A stretch of DNA of 64,000 bases from JBQTGK01 sp052400665 (GCA_052400665.1 JBQTGK010000001.1), one strand, 5' to 3'; positions 1 to 9,515 are shown, numbered from the stretch's first letter. Notes: a model not told the origin generated them from the letters alone. Translations and numbers: made by a program.

Positions 1-1144
1 CAGAAGTAGTTAAATTAGTCTGATCATCAATATTCCAATAGTGATTCAACTGAGCCTGAGGCTTGTGATAATAGTTATATCCATAAGCTCCACCATACTC
101 TTTTCCATCACGGATACCATAATCTGAGTTATATTTGAACTCATCTCTATTTTCTCTGTATTGTTGAATCGTGTGCTTATTTCCACGTTGATTGTGCCAT
201 TGTGGAGCACCTGTAATCATGAAAGCAAGAGAATGTTTCTCATTAATTTTCTTAGAAATATTTGCATAATAAGCCCAGGCATCAAATTCCGTTCCTTTTG
301 CCCACATGCTACCATAAGTATGAGATCCTAATAAAGTAACTGCCCAACCATTATCCATTAAACCTGTTGAAACAGAAAACAATTGTTTTTTACGACCATC
401 GTTCGCCACACTTGTTTTTACAACTCCTCCTTTTTTAGCATCTGAAGATTTCAAAAGTACGTTAATAGTACCCCCAACAGAAGAAAGACCTAATTTAGAT
501 GCACCTAAACCACGCTGAACCTGCATAGTACGAGTAACATCAGAAAGTCCTGCCCAGTTCGACCAGTAAACTTTACCTGATTCCATATCGTTAACAGGAA
601 TACCATTGATCAATACTCCAACGTTATTAGAATCGAAACCACGAACATAAACAGTAGCATCTCCAAATCCTCCACCTTCTTTCGAAGTATAGATTGATGG
701 AGTAGATTTTAGAATCTCAGGAAATTCCTGAGTTCCCAATTTATTTTCTATTATATCTGTTGATACAGTAGAAACAGAAACTGGAGTTTGGCGATCAGTA
801 ACGATCGAAGCCATAACACTTACTTCATTCAAACCAACAGCATCAGACTCTAATTTAATAGTTCCTAAATCCTGTGCTCCTGAAAGAGCGATTTCTTTGT
901 CAAGAAATCCAACAAAACTTACTATAACTTTCGATGCACCATCTGGTAATTGAAACGCAAATGAACCATCAAAACCTGAAACTGTACCTGCAGTTGTGCC
1001 TGGTACAACAATTGAAGCTCCTGGTAAACTTTCACCAGAATCTCCGTCTACGACCACACCTTTTACAGTGGTTTGAGCAATCGCTGCAATAGACAGCGTC
1101 ATAATTGCTGCCATTGACAGAATACTTCTCATCAATTTTTTCAT
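1..1144 (-). CDS. TonB-dependent outer-membrane receptor, N-terminal part (cut by window edge)
   Basis: The reading frame starts at the ATG complementary to 1142-1144 and runs off the left edge, so only about 381 N-terminal residues are visible. It opens with a signal peptide ending near AAIAQ. A CarboxypepD_reg-like domain follows (residues about 22-105, with GESLPGASIVV and SFVGF). Then comes a plug domain with the typical stretches YVRGFDSNNVGVLINGIP, GLGASKLG and GGTINV. The early barrel strands are Tyr-, Trp- and Gly-rich. The family takes up large substrates such as siderophores, cobalamin or glycans using TonB energy; the substrate cannot be told here. No SusD partner is visible upstream. 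A promoter-like element lies about 80 bp upstream on the minus strand. Confident of the family, not of the ligand. Confidence 0.93.
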   Translation of the reverse strand, partial: MKKLMRSILSMAAIMTLSIAAIAQTTVKGVVVDGDSGESLPGASIVVPGTTAGTVSGFDGSFAFQLPDGASKVIVSFVGFLDKEIALSGAQDLGTIKLESDAVGLNEVSVMASIVTDRQTPVSVSTVSTDIIENKLGTQEFPEILKSTPSIYTSKEGGGFGDATVYVRGFDSNNVGVLINGIPVNDMESGKVYWSNWAGLSDVTRTMQVQRGLGASKLGLSSVGGTINVLLKSSDAKKGGVVKTSVANDGRKKQLFSVSTGLMDNGWAVTLLGSHTYGSMWAKGTEFDAWAYYANISKKINEKHSLAFMITGAPQWHNQRGNKHTIQQYRENRDEFKYNSDYGIRDGKEYGGAYGYNYYHKPQAQLNHYWNIDDQTNLTTS

Positions 1145-1223
1145 AAAACGAATTGTTAGGTTAGTAATTATGCGGCAACGTCGCCACAGAATCATCTCAC
1201 TTTTCCTACGAGAAAAAGGACTA

Positions 1224-1254
1224 CAAAAATGGTTTGTTTAAAACTTATTCCCAA
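1224..1254 (-). promoter_or_regulatory. Putative promoter of the TonB receptor gene
   Basis: On the minus strand a -33-like TTG (1252-1254) is separated by 20 nt from CATTTTTG (1224-1231), which matches the Bacteroidota -7 consensus TAnnTTTG except for the first base. The implied leader is about 75 nt and holds a small hairpin. Confidence 0.4.
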
Positions 1255-1725
1255 ATAATCCATTGTGAATTATTCGCTGTTCATCATTTAATTTTTCTTG
1301 TTCATCGAAAAAATATTTTTCCTTACTGAAAAACAGGACAAGTTCTCCGACTTTAGGATATAAAAATGATGTATTTTAAGTTAACTGCATTCAAAATTCA
1401 GGAGCGGGAAGTTACTGTTTTTTATTTAAAATACATAATCAAAAACCACCCAAACATATAGTTACAAAGCATTCCTGTTTCATTATTCTACATATATAAC
1501 CAAACAAAACTTAGCAAATATAAGTAATCACTTATTTCCAGAATTTTTCAACAGTTTACTTATTATTAATCTAAATTATCAATTGTAATTTTTAAAACAC
1601 GACAAAACTAAAACAATTGTCAATATAAGCTGTTAAGTTAACTTTAAATGAACGCTAAATAATAGGGATCAAATGAATCGTGTAAATTATTCCTTCCAAA
1701 AAGATAATTTCCGAAAAATAAACCG
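1255..1725. other. Intergenic region, nothing recognised
   Basis: This is an AT-rich spacer between the divergent TonB-receptor and typA genes. No open frame, tRNA or strong terminator hairpin was seen. Confidence 0.5.
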
Positions 1726-1733
1726 TACTTTTG
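1726..1733 (+). promoter_or_regulatory. Putative typA promoter, -7 box
   Basis: TACTTTTG matches TAnnTTTG exactly. It lies about 262 bp before the typA start, implying a leader of roughly 255 nt. Confidence 0.55.
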
Positions 1734-1739
1734 CAGCCG

Positions 1740-1994
1740 CAATTTTAGCAGCGCAATCGATTCTGTTACAATAAATTCATCTGCATATGATTTTATACAT
1801 TAATCAGATGGAACTCTCGATGAATTTTAACATACTTATTTAAACAAATAAGCATACCAAAGTTCATATTCGTTTCATATTTCAGAAAACGAAGATTGCC
1901 TTTGATGAAACAAGATCGTATTCTATAAGTTTGCGAACTTTAATTAAAGTTGACTTATTTAAAAGGGGTGAAGCCCGAAAAATGTAAATACAAG
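1740..1994 (+). promoter_or_regulatory. Long structured 5' leader of typA
   Basis: The leader holds several possible stems. AAATTCATC (near 1772) can pair with GATGAATTT (near 1818), and CATCTG can instead pair with CAGATG inside the same segment. CTTATTT/AAATAAG lies near 1839-1857 and TTCGTTT/AAACGAA near 1870-1892. A perfect 16-bp palindrome sits at 1936-1951. Competing stems suggest post-transcriptional control, possibly temperature-dependent because TypA is a cold/stress GTPase. The regulatory role is inference. Confidence 0.35.
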
Positions 1995-3794
1995 ATGAAG
2001 AAATTAAGAAACATTGCCATTATCGCTCACGTTGACCACGGAAAAACAACTTTGGTTGATAAAATGATAATGCACAGTAACATTTTTAGAAAAAATGAAA
2101 ATCCAGGAGATTTAATTCTGGATAACAACGACCTGGAAAGAGAGCGTGGAATTACCATCTTGTCAAAAAACGTATCTCTTGAATACAATGATGTTAAAAT
2201 TAACATTATTGACACACCAGGTCACTCCGACTTTGGAGGTGAAGTTGAGCGTGTATTAAACATGGCTGATGGAGTATTACTTTTAGTAGATGCTTTTGAA
2301 GGTACAATGCCACAAACACGATTCGTTTTATCTAAAGCTCTTGCATTAGGTCTTAAGCCTGTTGTAGTTGTTAACAAAGTTGACAAACCAAACTGTCGTC
2401 CGGAAGAAGTTCAGGAACAGGTTTTTGAGTTAATGTTCAATCTTGAAGCTACCGAAGAGCAATTAGATTTCCCAACCATTTATGGATCGGCAAAAGAAGG
2501 CTGGATGTCCAAAGACTGGAAAACTCCAACTAAAGATATCACTGCAATTCTTGATGCTATTATTGAATACATTCCAGAACCAAAAGTATTGGAAGGCACT
2601 CCTCAGATGTTAATTACATCTTTAGATTTCTCTAATTACGTTGGTCGTATTGCTGTGGGTAGAGTTCATCGTGGCGAGCTAAAAGAAGGTATGGATGTTA
2701 GTCTTGCAAAACGCGATGGCAGTATTAAAAAATCGCGTATTAAAGAGCTACACGTATTTACCGGACTAGGCAAAGAAAAAGTTACAAGTGTTAAATCAGG
2801 CGAACTTTGTGCTTTAGTTGGTATCGATGGTTTCGATATTGGAGATTCTATTTGTGATCTTGAAAATCCAGAACCATTAGATCCTATTGCTATTGACGAG
2901 CCTACCATGAGTATGCTTTTTACCATTAACAACTCTCCTTTCTACGGACAAGATGGTAAATATGTGACTTCTCGTCACTTAATTGATCGTTTAGAACTTG
3001 AACTTGAGAAAAACCTTGCTCTTCGTGTTGTTCCTACCGATTCGGCAGATTCATACAACGTATTTGGTCGTGGTGTTCTTCACTTGTCTGTTTTAATCGA
3101 GACAATGAGAAGAGAAGGATATGAACTTCAGGTTGGTCAGCCACAGGTTATCATTAAAGAGATTGCTGGCGAAAAATGCGAACCTATTGAGATTTTATAT
3201 ATCGATCTTCCAGAAGATGTATCAGGAAAAGCAATTGAATTAATCACTCAACGTAAGGGTGAAATGCTTACAATGGAACGTAAAGCAGATCGTATCCACC
3301 TTGAGTTTCACATTCCTTCACGAGGAATTATTGGTTTGAGAAATCAGATTCTTACTGCTACAGCAGGTGAAGCTGTTATGTCTCACCGTTTCCACGAATA
3401 CTTACCTTACAAAGGTGAAATTTCGGGTCGTATTAATGGTTCATTAATTGCAATGGAAACAGGAACTACTTTTGCTTATGCACTAAACAAACTTCAAGAT
3501 AGAGGTCGTTTTTTCGTAGCTCCACAAACCGAAATTTACAAAGGACAAGTTGTTGGTGAGAATACTCGTGCCGGCGATTTGGACATTAACGTAACCAAAA
3601 CCAAAAAACTTACTAACATGCGTACTTCAGGTACCGATGATAAAGTGAGATTGGCTCCTCCAGTAATCTTCTCTTTAGAAGAGGCTTTGGAATATATCCA
3701 GGGAGATGAATATGTTGAGGTAACACCTAATAATATTCGTTTACGTAAAATCTTACTTTCGGAAATTGATAGAAAAAGAGCTTCAAAATCATAA
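1995..3794 (+). CDS. typA: Ribosome-associated GTPase TypA/BipA
   Basis: This is a translational GTPase of the EF-G-like family that binds ribosomes and helps 50S assembly and growth under stress or cold. The G1 motif AHVDHGKTTL is near residues 11-20, followed by RERGIT (switch I), DTPGHSDFGGEVERV (G3) and NKVD (G4). The C-terminal BipA-specific part contains SRGIIGLRNQ and ends in a basic tail. An in-frame TTG at 1950 would add 15 residues. The ATG at 1995 is preferred because it gives MKKLRNIAIIAHVDHG, the usual family start. The resulting 599 residues match the family length. It is transcribed alone and followed by a strong terminator. Confidence 0.97.
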   Translation: MKKLRNIAIIAHVDHGKTTLVDKMIMHSNIFRKNENPGDLILDNNDLERERGITILSKNVSLEYNDVKINIIDTPGHSDFGGEVERVLNMADGVLLLVDAFEGTMPQTRFVLSKALALGLKPVVVVNKVDKPNCRPEEVQEQVFELMFNLEATEEQLDFPTIYGSAKEGWMSKDWKTPTKDITAILDAIIEYIPEPKVLEGTPQMLITSLDFSNYVGRIAVGRVHRGELKEGMDVSLAKRDGSIKKSRIKELHVFTGLGKEKVTSVKSGELCALVGIDGFDIGDSICDLENPEPLDPIAIDEPTMSMLFTINNSPFYGQDGKYVTSRHLIDRLELELEKNLALRVVPTDSADSYNVFGRGVLHLSVLIETMRREGYELQVGQPQVIIKEIAGEKCEPIEILYIDLPEDVSGKAIELITQRKGEMLTMERKADRIHLEFHIPSRGIIGLRNQILTATAGEAVMSHRFHEYLPYKGEISGRINGSLIAMETGTTFAYALNKLQDRGRFFVAPQTEIYKGQVVGENTRAGDLDINVTKTKKLTNMRTSGTDDKVRLAPPVIFSLEEALEYIQGDEYVEVTPNNIRLRKILLSEIDRKRASKS

Positions 3795-3850
3795 GCTTTA
3801 CAAACAAACTTGGGCAAATAAATAATTTTTCTCGAGCTTAAGAATATAAA

Positions 3851-3882
3851 AGAGCGATTGCATGATGCAGTCGCTCTTTATT
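3851..3882 (+). terminator. Rho-independent terminator after typA
   Basis: The 12-bp stem AGAGCGATTGCA/TGCAGTCGCTCT (one G-T pair) has a 3-nt loop and is followed by a T-rich run. Confidence 0.85.
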
Positions 3883-3927
3883 TTTATCGAAAATTCTATA
3901 CAAGCTTTCCCTAGCCTATAGAAACTA

Positions 3928-4149
3928 TTACAAAATTTTTATACACTTAGCTGGACATATCCTGGCAGCTTTTTCATTCATTTCAATCTCATCGGCAAAT
4001 ATCTCTACAACAAATTCTTGTTTTATAAGCTTAGACCCAAGCAAATCACACTTTCCATCTTCCTCATTCATTTTCCAGAACTCGGGAGCCATTTCAATAC
4101 AATAACTACAGCCAATACATTTCTCTCTTCTGTGAAAAATTTTCTTCAT
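3928..4149 (-). CDS. Single-cluster 4Fe-4S ferredoxin
   Basis: This is a 73-residue soluble ferredoxin. The motif CIGCSYC (residues about 17-23), together with the distal CPAKC near residue 66, provides four ligands for one [4Fe-4S] cluster. The acidic middle region is typical of small electron carriers. It stands alone between typA and a small secreted protein, so no redox partner can be assigned from context. Its start is the first ATG, preceded by AT-rich sequence. Confidence 0.85.
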   Translation of the reverse strand: MKKIFHRREKCIGCSYCIEMAPEFWKMNEEDGKCDLLGSKLIKQEFVVEIFADEIEMNEKAARICPAKCIKIL

Positions 4150-4359
4150 TTTTTATTGAAATTCATGATTTTACTTCAATTAGTTTCTAATCCTCGAATA
4201 TAACAGAAAAATATTAATTTTTTTATAATACTACTAATCAGTATTTTAGAATGTATTTTATTATTTTTACAGTACTATGTATTGCATATTACCTGTTTTT
4301 ATATGTATATTTGTATAACAAGCTTGTATGTTACGGCTAGTATTATAATTTTTGAGACC

Positions 4360-4800
4360 ATGAAAAATTCCATTTCAAACAAACTTTTAAGAACCATGTT
4401 CTTACTAAGTATCATTACAACATTAACATTTGAAAGCCATGCTCAATTCACAAATATCAATAATAAAACGAGCCAGCTATTAGCTCCCATTGTAGATTTT
4501 ACACTACAAAAATTCTCTATTCCAGAAAGCTCTCTACATAAGCCGGAAGCAGAAAAAGGATATCTCGACAGAGGAATTTTAATTTTTGAAGAAAACCTTA
4601 AAGTCTGCAAAGACATTTTAACCAGTCCGGAAAATGTAAGCACTAAGAAAACACCAAATATTATAATTGATATAAAAGCAAAGTGTACAATTAGTTCGGA
4701 GCCTATAAAAACAAAAAGAGATACAAATAAAACAACAAGCGAAAAGAAAAAGCATAAAGCTTTTCTTAATCATCCAGGAAATGTAAAATCAAGAATTTAA
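4360..4800 (+). CDS. Small secreted protein of unknown function
   Basis: This is a 146-residue protein with a likely signal peptide (residues 1-29, hydrophobic core LLSIITTLTF, cleavage after SHAQ). The remainder is Lys/Thr-rich and very basic toward the end, with no recognised domain. The same frame stays open upstream to 4282, but the ATG at 4360 gives a clean signal peptide and is preferred. It ends 20 bp before the PadR gene and may be the first gene of that operon. Function unknown. Confidence 0.6.
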   Translation: MKNSISNKLLRTMFLLSIITTLTFESHAQFTNINNKTSQLLAPIVDFTLQKFSIPESSLHKPEAEKGYLDRGILIFEENLKVCKDILTSPENVSTKKTPNIIIDIKAKCTISSEPIKTKRDTNKTTSEKKKHKAFLNHPGNVKSRI

Positions 4801-4820
4801 ACAGCATAAATATTCCAACA

Positions 4821-5144
4821 ATGAAAATAGAAAACACGAAAGCCCAAATGCGAAAAGGAGTGCTGGAATATTGTATTCTTTCCATTCTATCACAAAGCGA
4901 TGCCTATGCATCCGATATTATTAAAGAATTAAAAGCAGCCAAAATGATAGTTGTGGAAGGAACACTCTACCCACTACTTACCAGACTTAAAAATGCAGGA
5001 CTACTCAGCTATCGTTGGGAAGAATCAACACAGGGACCTCCACGAAAATACTACACCAGCACCGAAGTAGGTAACGATTTTCTGAAAGAACTGGACCACT
5101 CGTGGCAAGAATTGGTGGATGCAGTAACAACCATTAAAAAGTAA
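4821..5144 (+). CDS. PadR-family transcriptional regulator
   Basis: This is a 107-residue winged-helix regulator. It starts with KAQMRKGVLEYCILSIL, carries the recognition region EGTLYPLLTRLKNAGLL and ends with the wing GPPRKYYTSTEVG, all PadR hallmarks. It sits 19 bp upstream of a PspC-domain membrane protein. PadR plus PspC pairs are common in Bacteroidota, where the regulator probably controls the envelope-associated membrane proteins behind it. The effector is unknown. Confidence 0.93.
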   Translation: MKIENTKAQMRKGVLEYCILSILSQSDAYASDIIKELKAAKMIVVEGTLYPLLTRLKNAGLLSYRWEESTQGPPRKYYTSTEVGNDFLKELDHSWQELVDAVTTIKK

Positions 5145-5163
5145 GACTCAAAACCTGATACAA

Positions 5164-6744
5164 ATGAAAAAGACATTAACGATAAATATAAGCGGAAGTA
5201 TTTTCCACATCGATGAAGATGCTTTTGAAAAATTACAGGGATATCTGCGAACCCTTAATGCTCATTATGGGGCTGGCGAAGAAGGACGAGAAATCATATC
5301 AGATATTGAATCCAGAATTGCTGAAATTTTTCATGAAAAACTTGGCTCAAAAGATCAGGTCGTAAACCTTGATATGGTTGAGAAAGTTGTTGATATAATG
5401 GGTAAACCCGAAGAAATATTCGCTGCAGATACCGAAACCGACGATCAGGAAGATCATACAAATTCGGAAAAAAGCCCTGCCGGCAAAAGAAAAAGAAGAC
5501 TATTTCGAGATCCTGACCACAGAATATTAGGTGGTGTTTCGAGCGGACTTGCTGCATATTTTGGAATCGATGTAGTATTTATCAGACTACTTTTTGTTCT
5601 CTTCTTTATTTTCGGATATGGATTTCCTTTACTTTTATACATCATACTTTGGATTGTAGTGCCTAAAGCCATTACTACCACTCAAAAGTTGGAAATGAGA
5701 GGCAAGAAAGTAAATATTTCCAATATCGAAGAATCAATTAAGGATGAATACAAAGATGTAAAAGAGAACTTCGATAAAATGAGAGAAAAAAATGGACCAC
5801 AAGTAAAAGATGGTTTCGATCGGGCAATTGATTTTCTGGGCTCAGCACTCCGGTTAGTTCTTAAAGTGATAATTATTCTACTGGGAGTCGGATTCATATT
5901 TGCAGGCTTTATATCACTAATCAGTTTTATTGGCTCAATGATATTTGCACATAGCTATTTTGGCCCTTTTGCTAATTTTAATTTTCCCGGAGCAATGTTT
6001 CCACGACTATTTCTCGATGGTACAAGCATTACCCTATTTACAATTGGCCTGATTATAGTAATTGCAATTCCGTTAATGCTATTAATTTTTGCAGGTATAA
6101 AGCTCATTTTTAAGTTTAAAACAAACAATAAAGTAATTGGCTTTTCGGCACTCGCTGTTTGGTTAACAGGTATTATATTATTAATATCCCTAAGCTTTTC
6201 GCAGATAAAAGGATACATGCATAGCAGCACTCATAATACAGAAAGCTACGACTTAAAAACAACTACTTGCGACACTCTTTACCTAAAAACAATCAATAAT
6301 ATTGACGATGATTGGTACGAAGGACATTTAGATTTTGATCAGATAAAAGTGTACATGAACGACGAGAAAGAATTGATAGTAGGAGAACCAACACTCGACA
6401 TTGAAAAAAGCTACTCCGACAATTTTGAAATTAAAATTAGAAAAAAAGCTCGCGGAAGTTCAAGAGAAATAGCAAGTGAAAACGCAAGAGAAATAGATTA
6501 CAAATGGGCTCAAACAGACTCACTGGTCACTTTTAATCAGTTTTTTACATTAACTAACGAAAGTAAATGGAGAAACCAAAAAATCCAGATTACCATAAAG
6601 GTTCCAGAGGGAAAAGTAGTTTATCTTGACGATACAATGGGAAAAATAATTCACGATATTGATAATGTATCAAACACCTGGGATTTTGACATGTTAGACC
6701 AAATGTGGATTATGAAAAAAGAAGGCTTAAGCCGAGTTGAATAA
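5164..6744 (+). CDS. PspC-domain envelope-stress membrane protein
   Basis: This is a 526-residue inner-membrane protein. The N-terminal cytosolic part (residues about 1-90) resembles the small regulatory domain often fused to PspC in Bacteroidota. The PspC domain (about 113-170) has RILGGVSSGLAAYFGID and a membrane helix. Three further hydrophobic segments follow at about 225-260, 285-315 and 325-345. The C-terminal 170 residues are probably periplasmic. PspC proteins sense or respond to membrane stress; the exact role here is unknown. It is co-directional with the PadR gene and two further genes, forming a probable four-gene operon. Confidence 0.9.
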   Translation: MKKTLTINISGSIFHIDEDAFEKLQGYLRTLNAHYGAGEEGREIISDIESRIAEIFHEKLGSKDQVVNLDMVEKVVDIMGKPEEIFAADTETDDQEDHTNSEKSPAGKRKRRLFRDPDHRILGGVSSGLAAYFGIDVVFIRLLFVLFFIFGYGFPLLLYIILWIVVPKAITTTQKLEMRGKKVNISNIEESIKDEYKDVKENFDKMREKNGPQVKDGFDRAIDFLGSALRLVLKVIIILLGVGFIFAGFISLISFIGSMIFAHSYFGPFANFNFPGAMFPRLFLDGTSITLFTIGLIIVIAIPLMLLIFAGIKLIFKFKTNNKVIGFSALAVWLTGIILLISLSFSQIKGYMHSSTHNTESYDLKTTTCDTLYLKTINNIDDDWYEGHLDFDQIKVYMNDEKELIVGEPTLDIEKSYSDNFEIKIRKKARGSSREIASENAREIDYKWAQTDSLVTFNQFFTLTNESKWRNQKIQITIKVPEGKVVYLDDTMGKIIHDIDNVSNTWDFDMLDQMWIMKKEGLSRVE

Positions 6745-6833
6745 ATTAACAGATCTATTCATATTTTGCAGCAATACCATTTTTATTTGAACATTAAACT
6801 GCTGTGAACTAATTTAATTTTAAAATAAAAAAG

Positions 6834-7328
6834 ATGAGAAAAATTGTAATTCTATTGATAGCTATTGCATTACCAATACTAATGCAAGCCCAAACAAAAG
6901 GTGAAAAACTACATGCCAAATATTCTAATATCGATAATTTTAACAGCTTTAGTTTTTCAGGCTCGTTTTTAAAAAATCTCGATTTTGATATTGACGAAGA
7001 TGAATTGGAAAAGAATGTAACAGGAGACTGTAAAAATGTAAAGTTTTTAACCTACAAACACGACAATGGAGTCGAAACAAAATTCAAGAAAATAGTAATC
7101 TCCCAGCTCTCTAAAGGCAACTCTTACAAAGAAGTATTAACCGAAGATCGAGACGAAGATTCCGATGAAGTTCATTTTTACGCAAAAGGAAAAGGTAAAA
7201 AGTTTAATGAATTTCACGTTCTTCATCATAACGAGTTCAGAACCTCTCTAGTTTCTTTCTTTGGCGATTTTCATGTAGATGAACTAAGAACATTATCGCA
7301 CATTAGCATAGACAACAATAATGAGTAA
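6834..7328 (+). CDS. Secreted hypothetical protein, possibly DUF4252-like
   Basis: This 164-residue protein has a signal peptide (residues 1-19, ending MQAQ). Its acidic, beta-rich body includes FDIDEDELEKN and EDRDEDSDEVHFY. Small exported proteins of this size next to PspC genes in Bacteroidota often carry DUF4252; that assignment is from general resemblance only. It sits 89 bp after the large PspC gene and 14 bp before the small one, so it is part of the same transcription unit. Confidence 0.7.
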   Translation: MRKIVILLIAIALPILMQAQTKGEKLHAKYSNIDNFNSFSFSGSFLKNLDFDIDEDELEKNVTGDCKNVKFLTYKHDNGVETKFKKIVISQLSKGNSYKEVLTEDRDEDSDEVHFYAKGKGKKFNEFHVLHHNEFRTSLVSFFGDFHVDELRTLSHISIDNNNE

Positions 7329-7342
7329 CTAAAACCAAAACC

Positions 7343-7540
7343 ATGAAACGCTTATTTCGATCGAAGAATAAAAAAATAGCCGGTGTATGCGGAGGTATAT
7401 CTCACTACATCAATCCCGAATTAGATCCGGTAATTGTTCGTGCAGGATATCTGGTTTTAACATTATTCAACCCACTAATGCTATTGGTATATTTTATACT
7501 AGCTTTAGTAATTCCAGATTCTAATTACGAACCAATATAA
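7343..7540 (+). CDS. Small PspC-domain membrane protein
   Basis: At 65 residues this is essentially only a PspC domain: KKIAGVCGGISHYINPELDPVIVRAGYLVL-type sequence followed by one hydrophobic helix (residues about 38-58). It is the last gene of the PadR-PspC unit and repeats the domain found in the larger protein two genes upstream, suggesting a duplicated or paired membrane sensor. Confidence 0.88.
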   Translation: MKRLFRSKNKKIAGVCGGISHYINPELDPVIVRAGYLVLTLFNPLMLLVYFILALVIPDSNYEPI

Positions 7541-7642
7541 TAGATAGTTAGAATGTAAAATTTGAATGCAAACCTCTTTCTAATTTGGTAGACTGAGTTT
7601 TGTCTTTTTCATCTTTTATTTACCAAAGCATTCAATTACACT

Positions 7643-7677
7643 AAGGTTTCGTCTTTATTAATGCGAAACCTTTTTTA
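7643..7677 (+). terminator. Rho-independent terminator after the PspC operon
   Basis: The 9-bp stem AAGGTTTCG/CGAAACCTT is followed by a run of six T. Confidence 0.8.
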
Positions 7678-7838
7678 TATTGCTCTTATGGCAGGAATAC
7701 CTTCTTTGCATAATTCTAACTTCTCCAAAACTCACAATCAATATATCAGATGGTGTATTTTATTAAATAAATCATTCTCGTTTACCTTACATTTTATATT
7801 TTTAAGAACTTTTAACCTGAATCAAATCTGAATAATTA

Positions 7839-7846
7839 TACTTTTG
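7839..7846 (+). promoter_or_regulatory. Putative promoter, -7 box
   Basis: TACTTTTG lies 25 bp before the start codon of the outer-membrane protein gene and matches TAnnTTTG exactly. Confidence 0.5.
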
Positions 7847-7870
7847 CACGCTCCACAAAGAAAATAAAGC

Positions 7871-8998
7871 ATGAAAATAAAACTTACACCCATCCTACTA
7901 TTTTTAATGATTGCGGCTCAAGTATCTTTTGCGCAAAAATCACCTTTTCAAAATTTCAAGGAATTTAATCCTAAAGATAGTAGCAAATTATTCTTTCGGT
8001 TCGATAACTTAAACTTTGTTAAAAACAACGAATACAACGGAGACTACCTGAAAGGAACAACCTGGATTGGATACATGGTAACACCTAAATTAGTCTACTC
8101 CCCTACCAGCAACTTTAGAATCGAAGCCGGAGCCAGACTCCAAAAATATTCTGGACGAGAAAATTTTACTGAATCAGAACCTATCTTCTCGGCTATTTAC
8201 GCAGCATCAAAAAAAGTAAGCTTTATAATGGGTAGCCTAAATCAAGATAAAAACCACAATTTATCAGAGCCATTGTTTGATCCAGAACGCTACTTTATCG
8301 AAACTGGTGAAAATGGCTTTCAATTGCTTTACAAATCAAATAAATTAAAATTCGATACCTGGATTAACTGGGAAAAATTTATTCTTGACAATGATCCTTT
8401 TCAGGAAAGATTCACTTTTGGACTTACCGGAGACTGGAAGCTTAATTCTGAATCGTCTAAAAACAATATATCTGTTCCGTTTGAAATAATGTTTGCGCAC
8501 CGAGGTGGCGAAATAGATACCTCAGAAGGATCGGTGCAAACCATAGGCAATTTTGCATCGGGATTAAAATTCGAGCGCACACTAAAAAATTCAAAAATAA
8601 AATCGTGGTATTTTAAAGCAATGGGATACTATTTTTCCGATAACTCTTCAGAAAAAGAATTCGTCTACGATAAAGGCCATGCTTTTTACCCTCAAATTGG
8701 TATTAGTACAAAAAAATCACAACTAAGCATAGGATATTGGAATGCTTATAAATTTGCTTCATCAAGAGGCTCAGAATTGTTTACCACCCGTGTTATACCA
8801 GAAGAAAATTTTTCTGAAACGAGAAAACAACTAGCTACCCTTAACTATTACTACGAACACAAAGTTGCCAAAGGAATTCATTTGGGCGGTAAATTCGATT
8901 TATACTATGATTTAAAAAATTCGAAAGAAAACTATGCTGCCGCAATTTACCTAAGAATAAACGGAGATTTCTTTTTAAAGAATATAAAGTGGAACTAA
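7871..8998 (+). CDS. Probable outer-membrane beta-barrel protein
   Basis: This 375-residue protein has a signal peptide (1-21, ending SFAQ). Its body consists of alternating-polarity strands rich in Tyr, Phe and Trp, such as FRIEAGARLQKY, LKFDTWINWEKF and LSIGYWNAYKF, the pattern of an outer-membrane barrel. No specific family is recognised; a porin or surface barrel is likely. It is a single gene with its own promoter. Its stop is only 4 bp from the convergent glycosylase stop, with no terminator between them. Confidence 0.65.
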   Translation: MKIKLTPILLFLMIAAQVSFAQKSPFQNFKEFNPKDSSKLFFRFDNLNFVKNNEYNGDYLKGTTWIGYMVTPKLVYSPTSNFRIEAGARLQKYSGRENFTESEPIFSAIYAASKKVSFIMGSLNQDKNHNLSEPLFDPERYFIETGENGFQLLYKSNKLKFDTWINWEKFILDNDPFQERFTFGLTGDWKLNSESSKNNISVPFEIMFAHRGGEIDTSEGSVQTIGNFASGLKFERTLKNSKIKSWYFKAMGYYFSDNSSEKEFVYDKGHAFYPQIGISTKKSQLSIGYWNAYKFASSRGSELFTTRVIPEENFSETRKQLATLNYYYEHKVAKGIHLGGKFDLYYDLKNSKENYAAAIYLRINGDFFLKNIKWN

Positions 8999-9002
8999 AC
9001 TA

Positions 9003-9515
9003 CTACTTTATTATATATCTGTATTTTTTATTTTTCCAGATATCACCAGCATAATCAATATTAATACGAGAATGACGTGTAAAACCAAAATTTAAGCCGT
9101 CGTCCTCCAACCAGATTCTATCCGACACACTAAGGTCTTCGCCATAGAAACTTTTATCTAAGTGCAATACCTTCCCCACTCGACCCGGACCTGAAATATC
9201 CTGTAATCCGCGAATAAGAATCGCTTGAGGATGATCTTTTAATCCTGTCACAATATTTAACAACCAATACATTCCATAAATAAGATACATATAAATCTTA
9301 CCACCCTGATCGTACATTATTTCGGTTCTGGCGGTTCTTCCTTTTGCAGCATGACAAGCCAAATCTTCCTCTCCAATATACATTTCAATTTCGCTAATGC
9401 GATATTTCTTAATTGTCCCATCCTCATATTTACGAACAATTAATTTTCCAAGTAGCTCTTCGGCTACAATTTGTACATCCCGCAAATAAAATTCACTTGC
9501 AATCTTTACATTCAT
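9003..9515 (-). CDS. mpg: 3-methyladenine DNA glycosylase (AAG/MPG type)
   Basis: This base-excision repair enzyme removes alkylated purines such as 3-methyladenine and hypoxanthine. The family signatures are visible: LLGKLIVR near the N-terminus, EIEMYIGEEDLACHA (catalytic Glu region), TARTEIMYDQGGKIYMYLIYGMYWLLNIV and the glycine-rich GPGRVGKVL. At 170 residues it is slightly shorter than typical bacterial members (about 190-200), mainly at the C-terminus. It is transcribed alone and convergent with the preceding barrel-protein gene. Confidence 0.93.
   Translation of the reverse strand: MNVKIASEFYLRDVQIVAEELLGKLIVRKYEDGTIKKYRISEIEMYIGEEDLACHAAKGRTARTEIMYDQGGKIYMYLIYGMYWLLNIVTGLKDHPQAILIRGLQDISGPGRVGKVLHLDKSFYGEDLSVSDRIWLEDDGLNFGFTRHSRINIDYAGDIWKNKKYRYIIK

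Noticed and set aside
1982..1987. Minimal start-stop uORF (ATGTAA) before typA
   Set aside because: A six-base match in AT-rich DNA is expected by chance and nothing else supports regulation by it.
1950..1994. TTG start of typA adding 15 residues
   Set aside because: The ATG at 1995 gives the conserved N-terminus; the extension contains the palindrome of the leader and is not family-like.
4018..4203. Plus-strand ORF over the ferredoxin gene
   Set aside because: It is antisense to a clear [4Fe-4S] ferredoxin and has no protein-like features.
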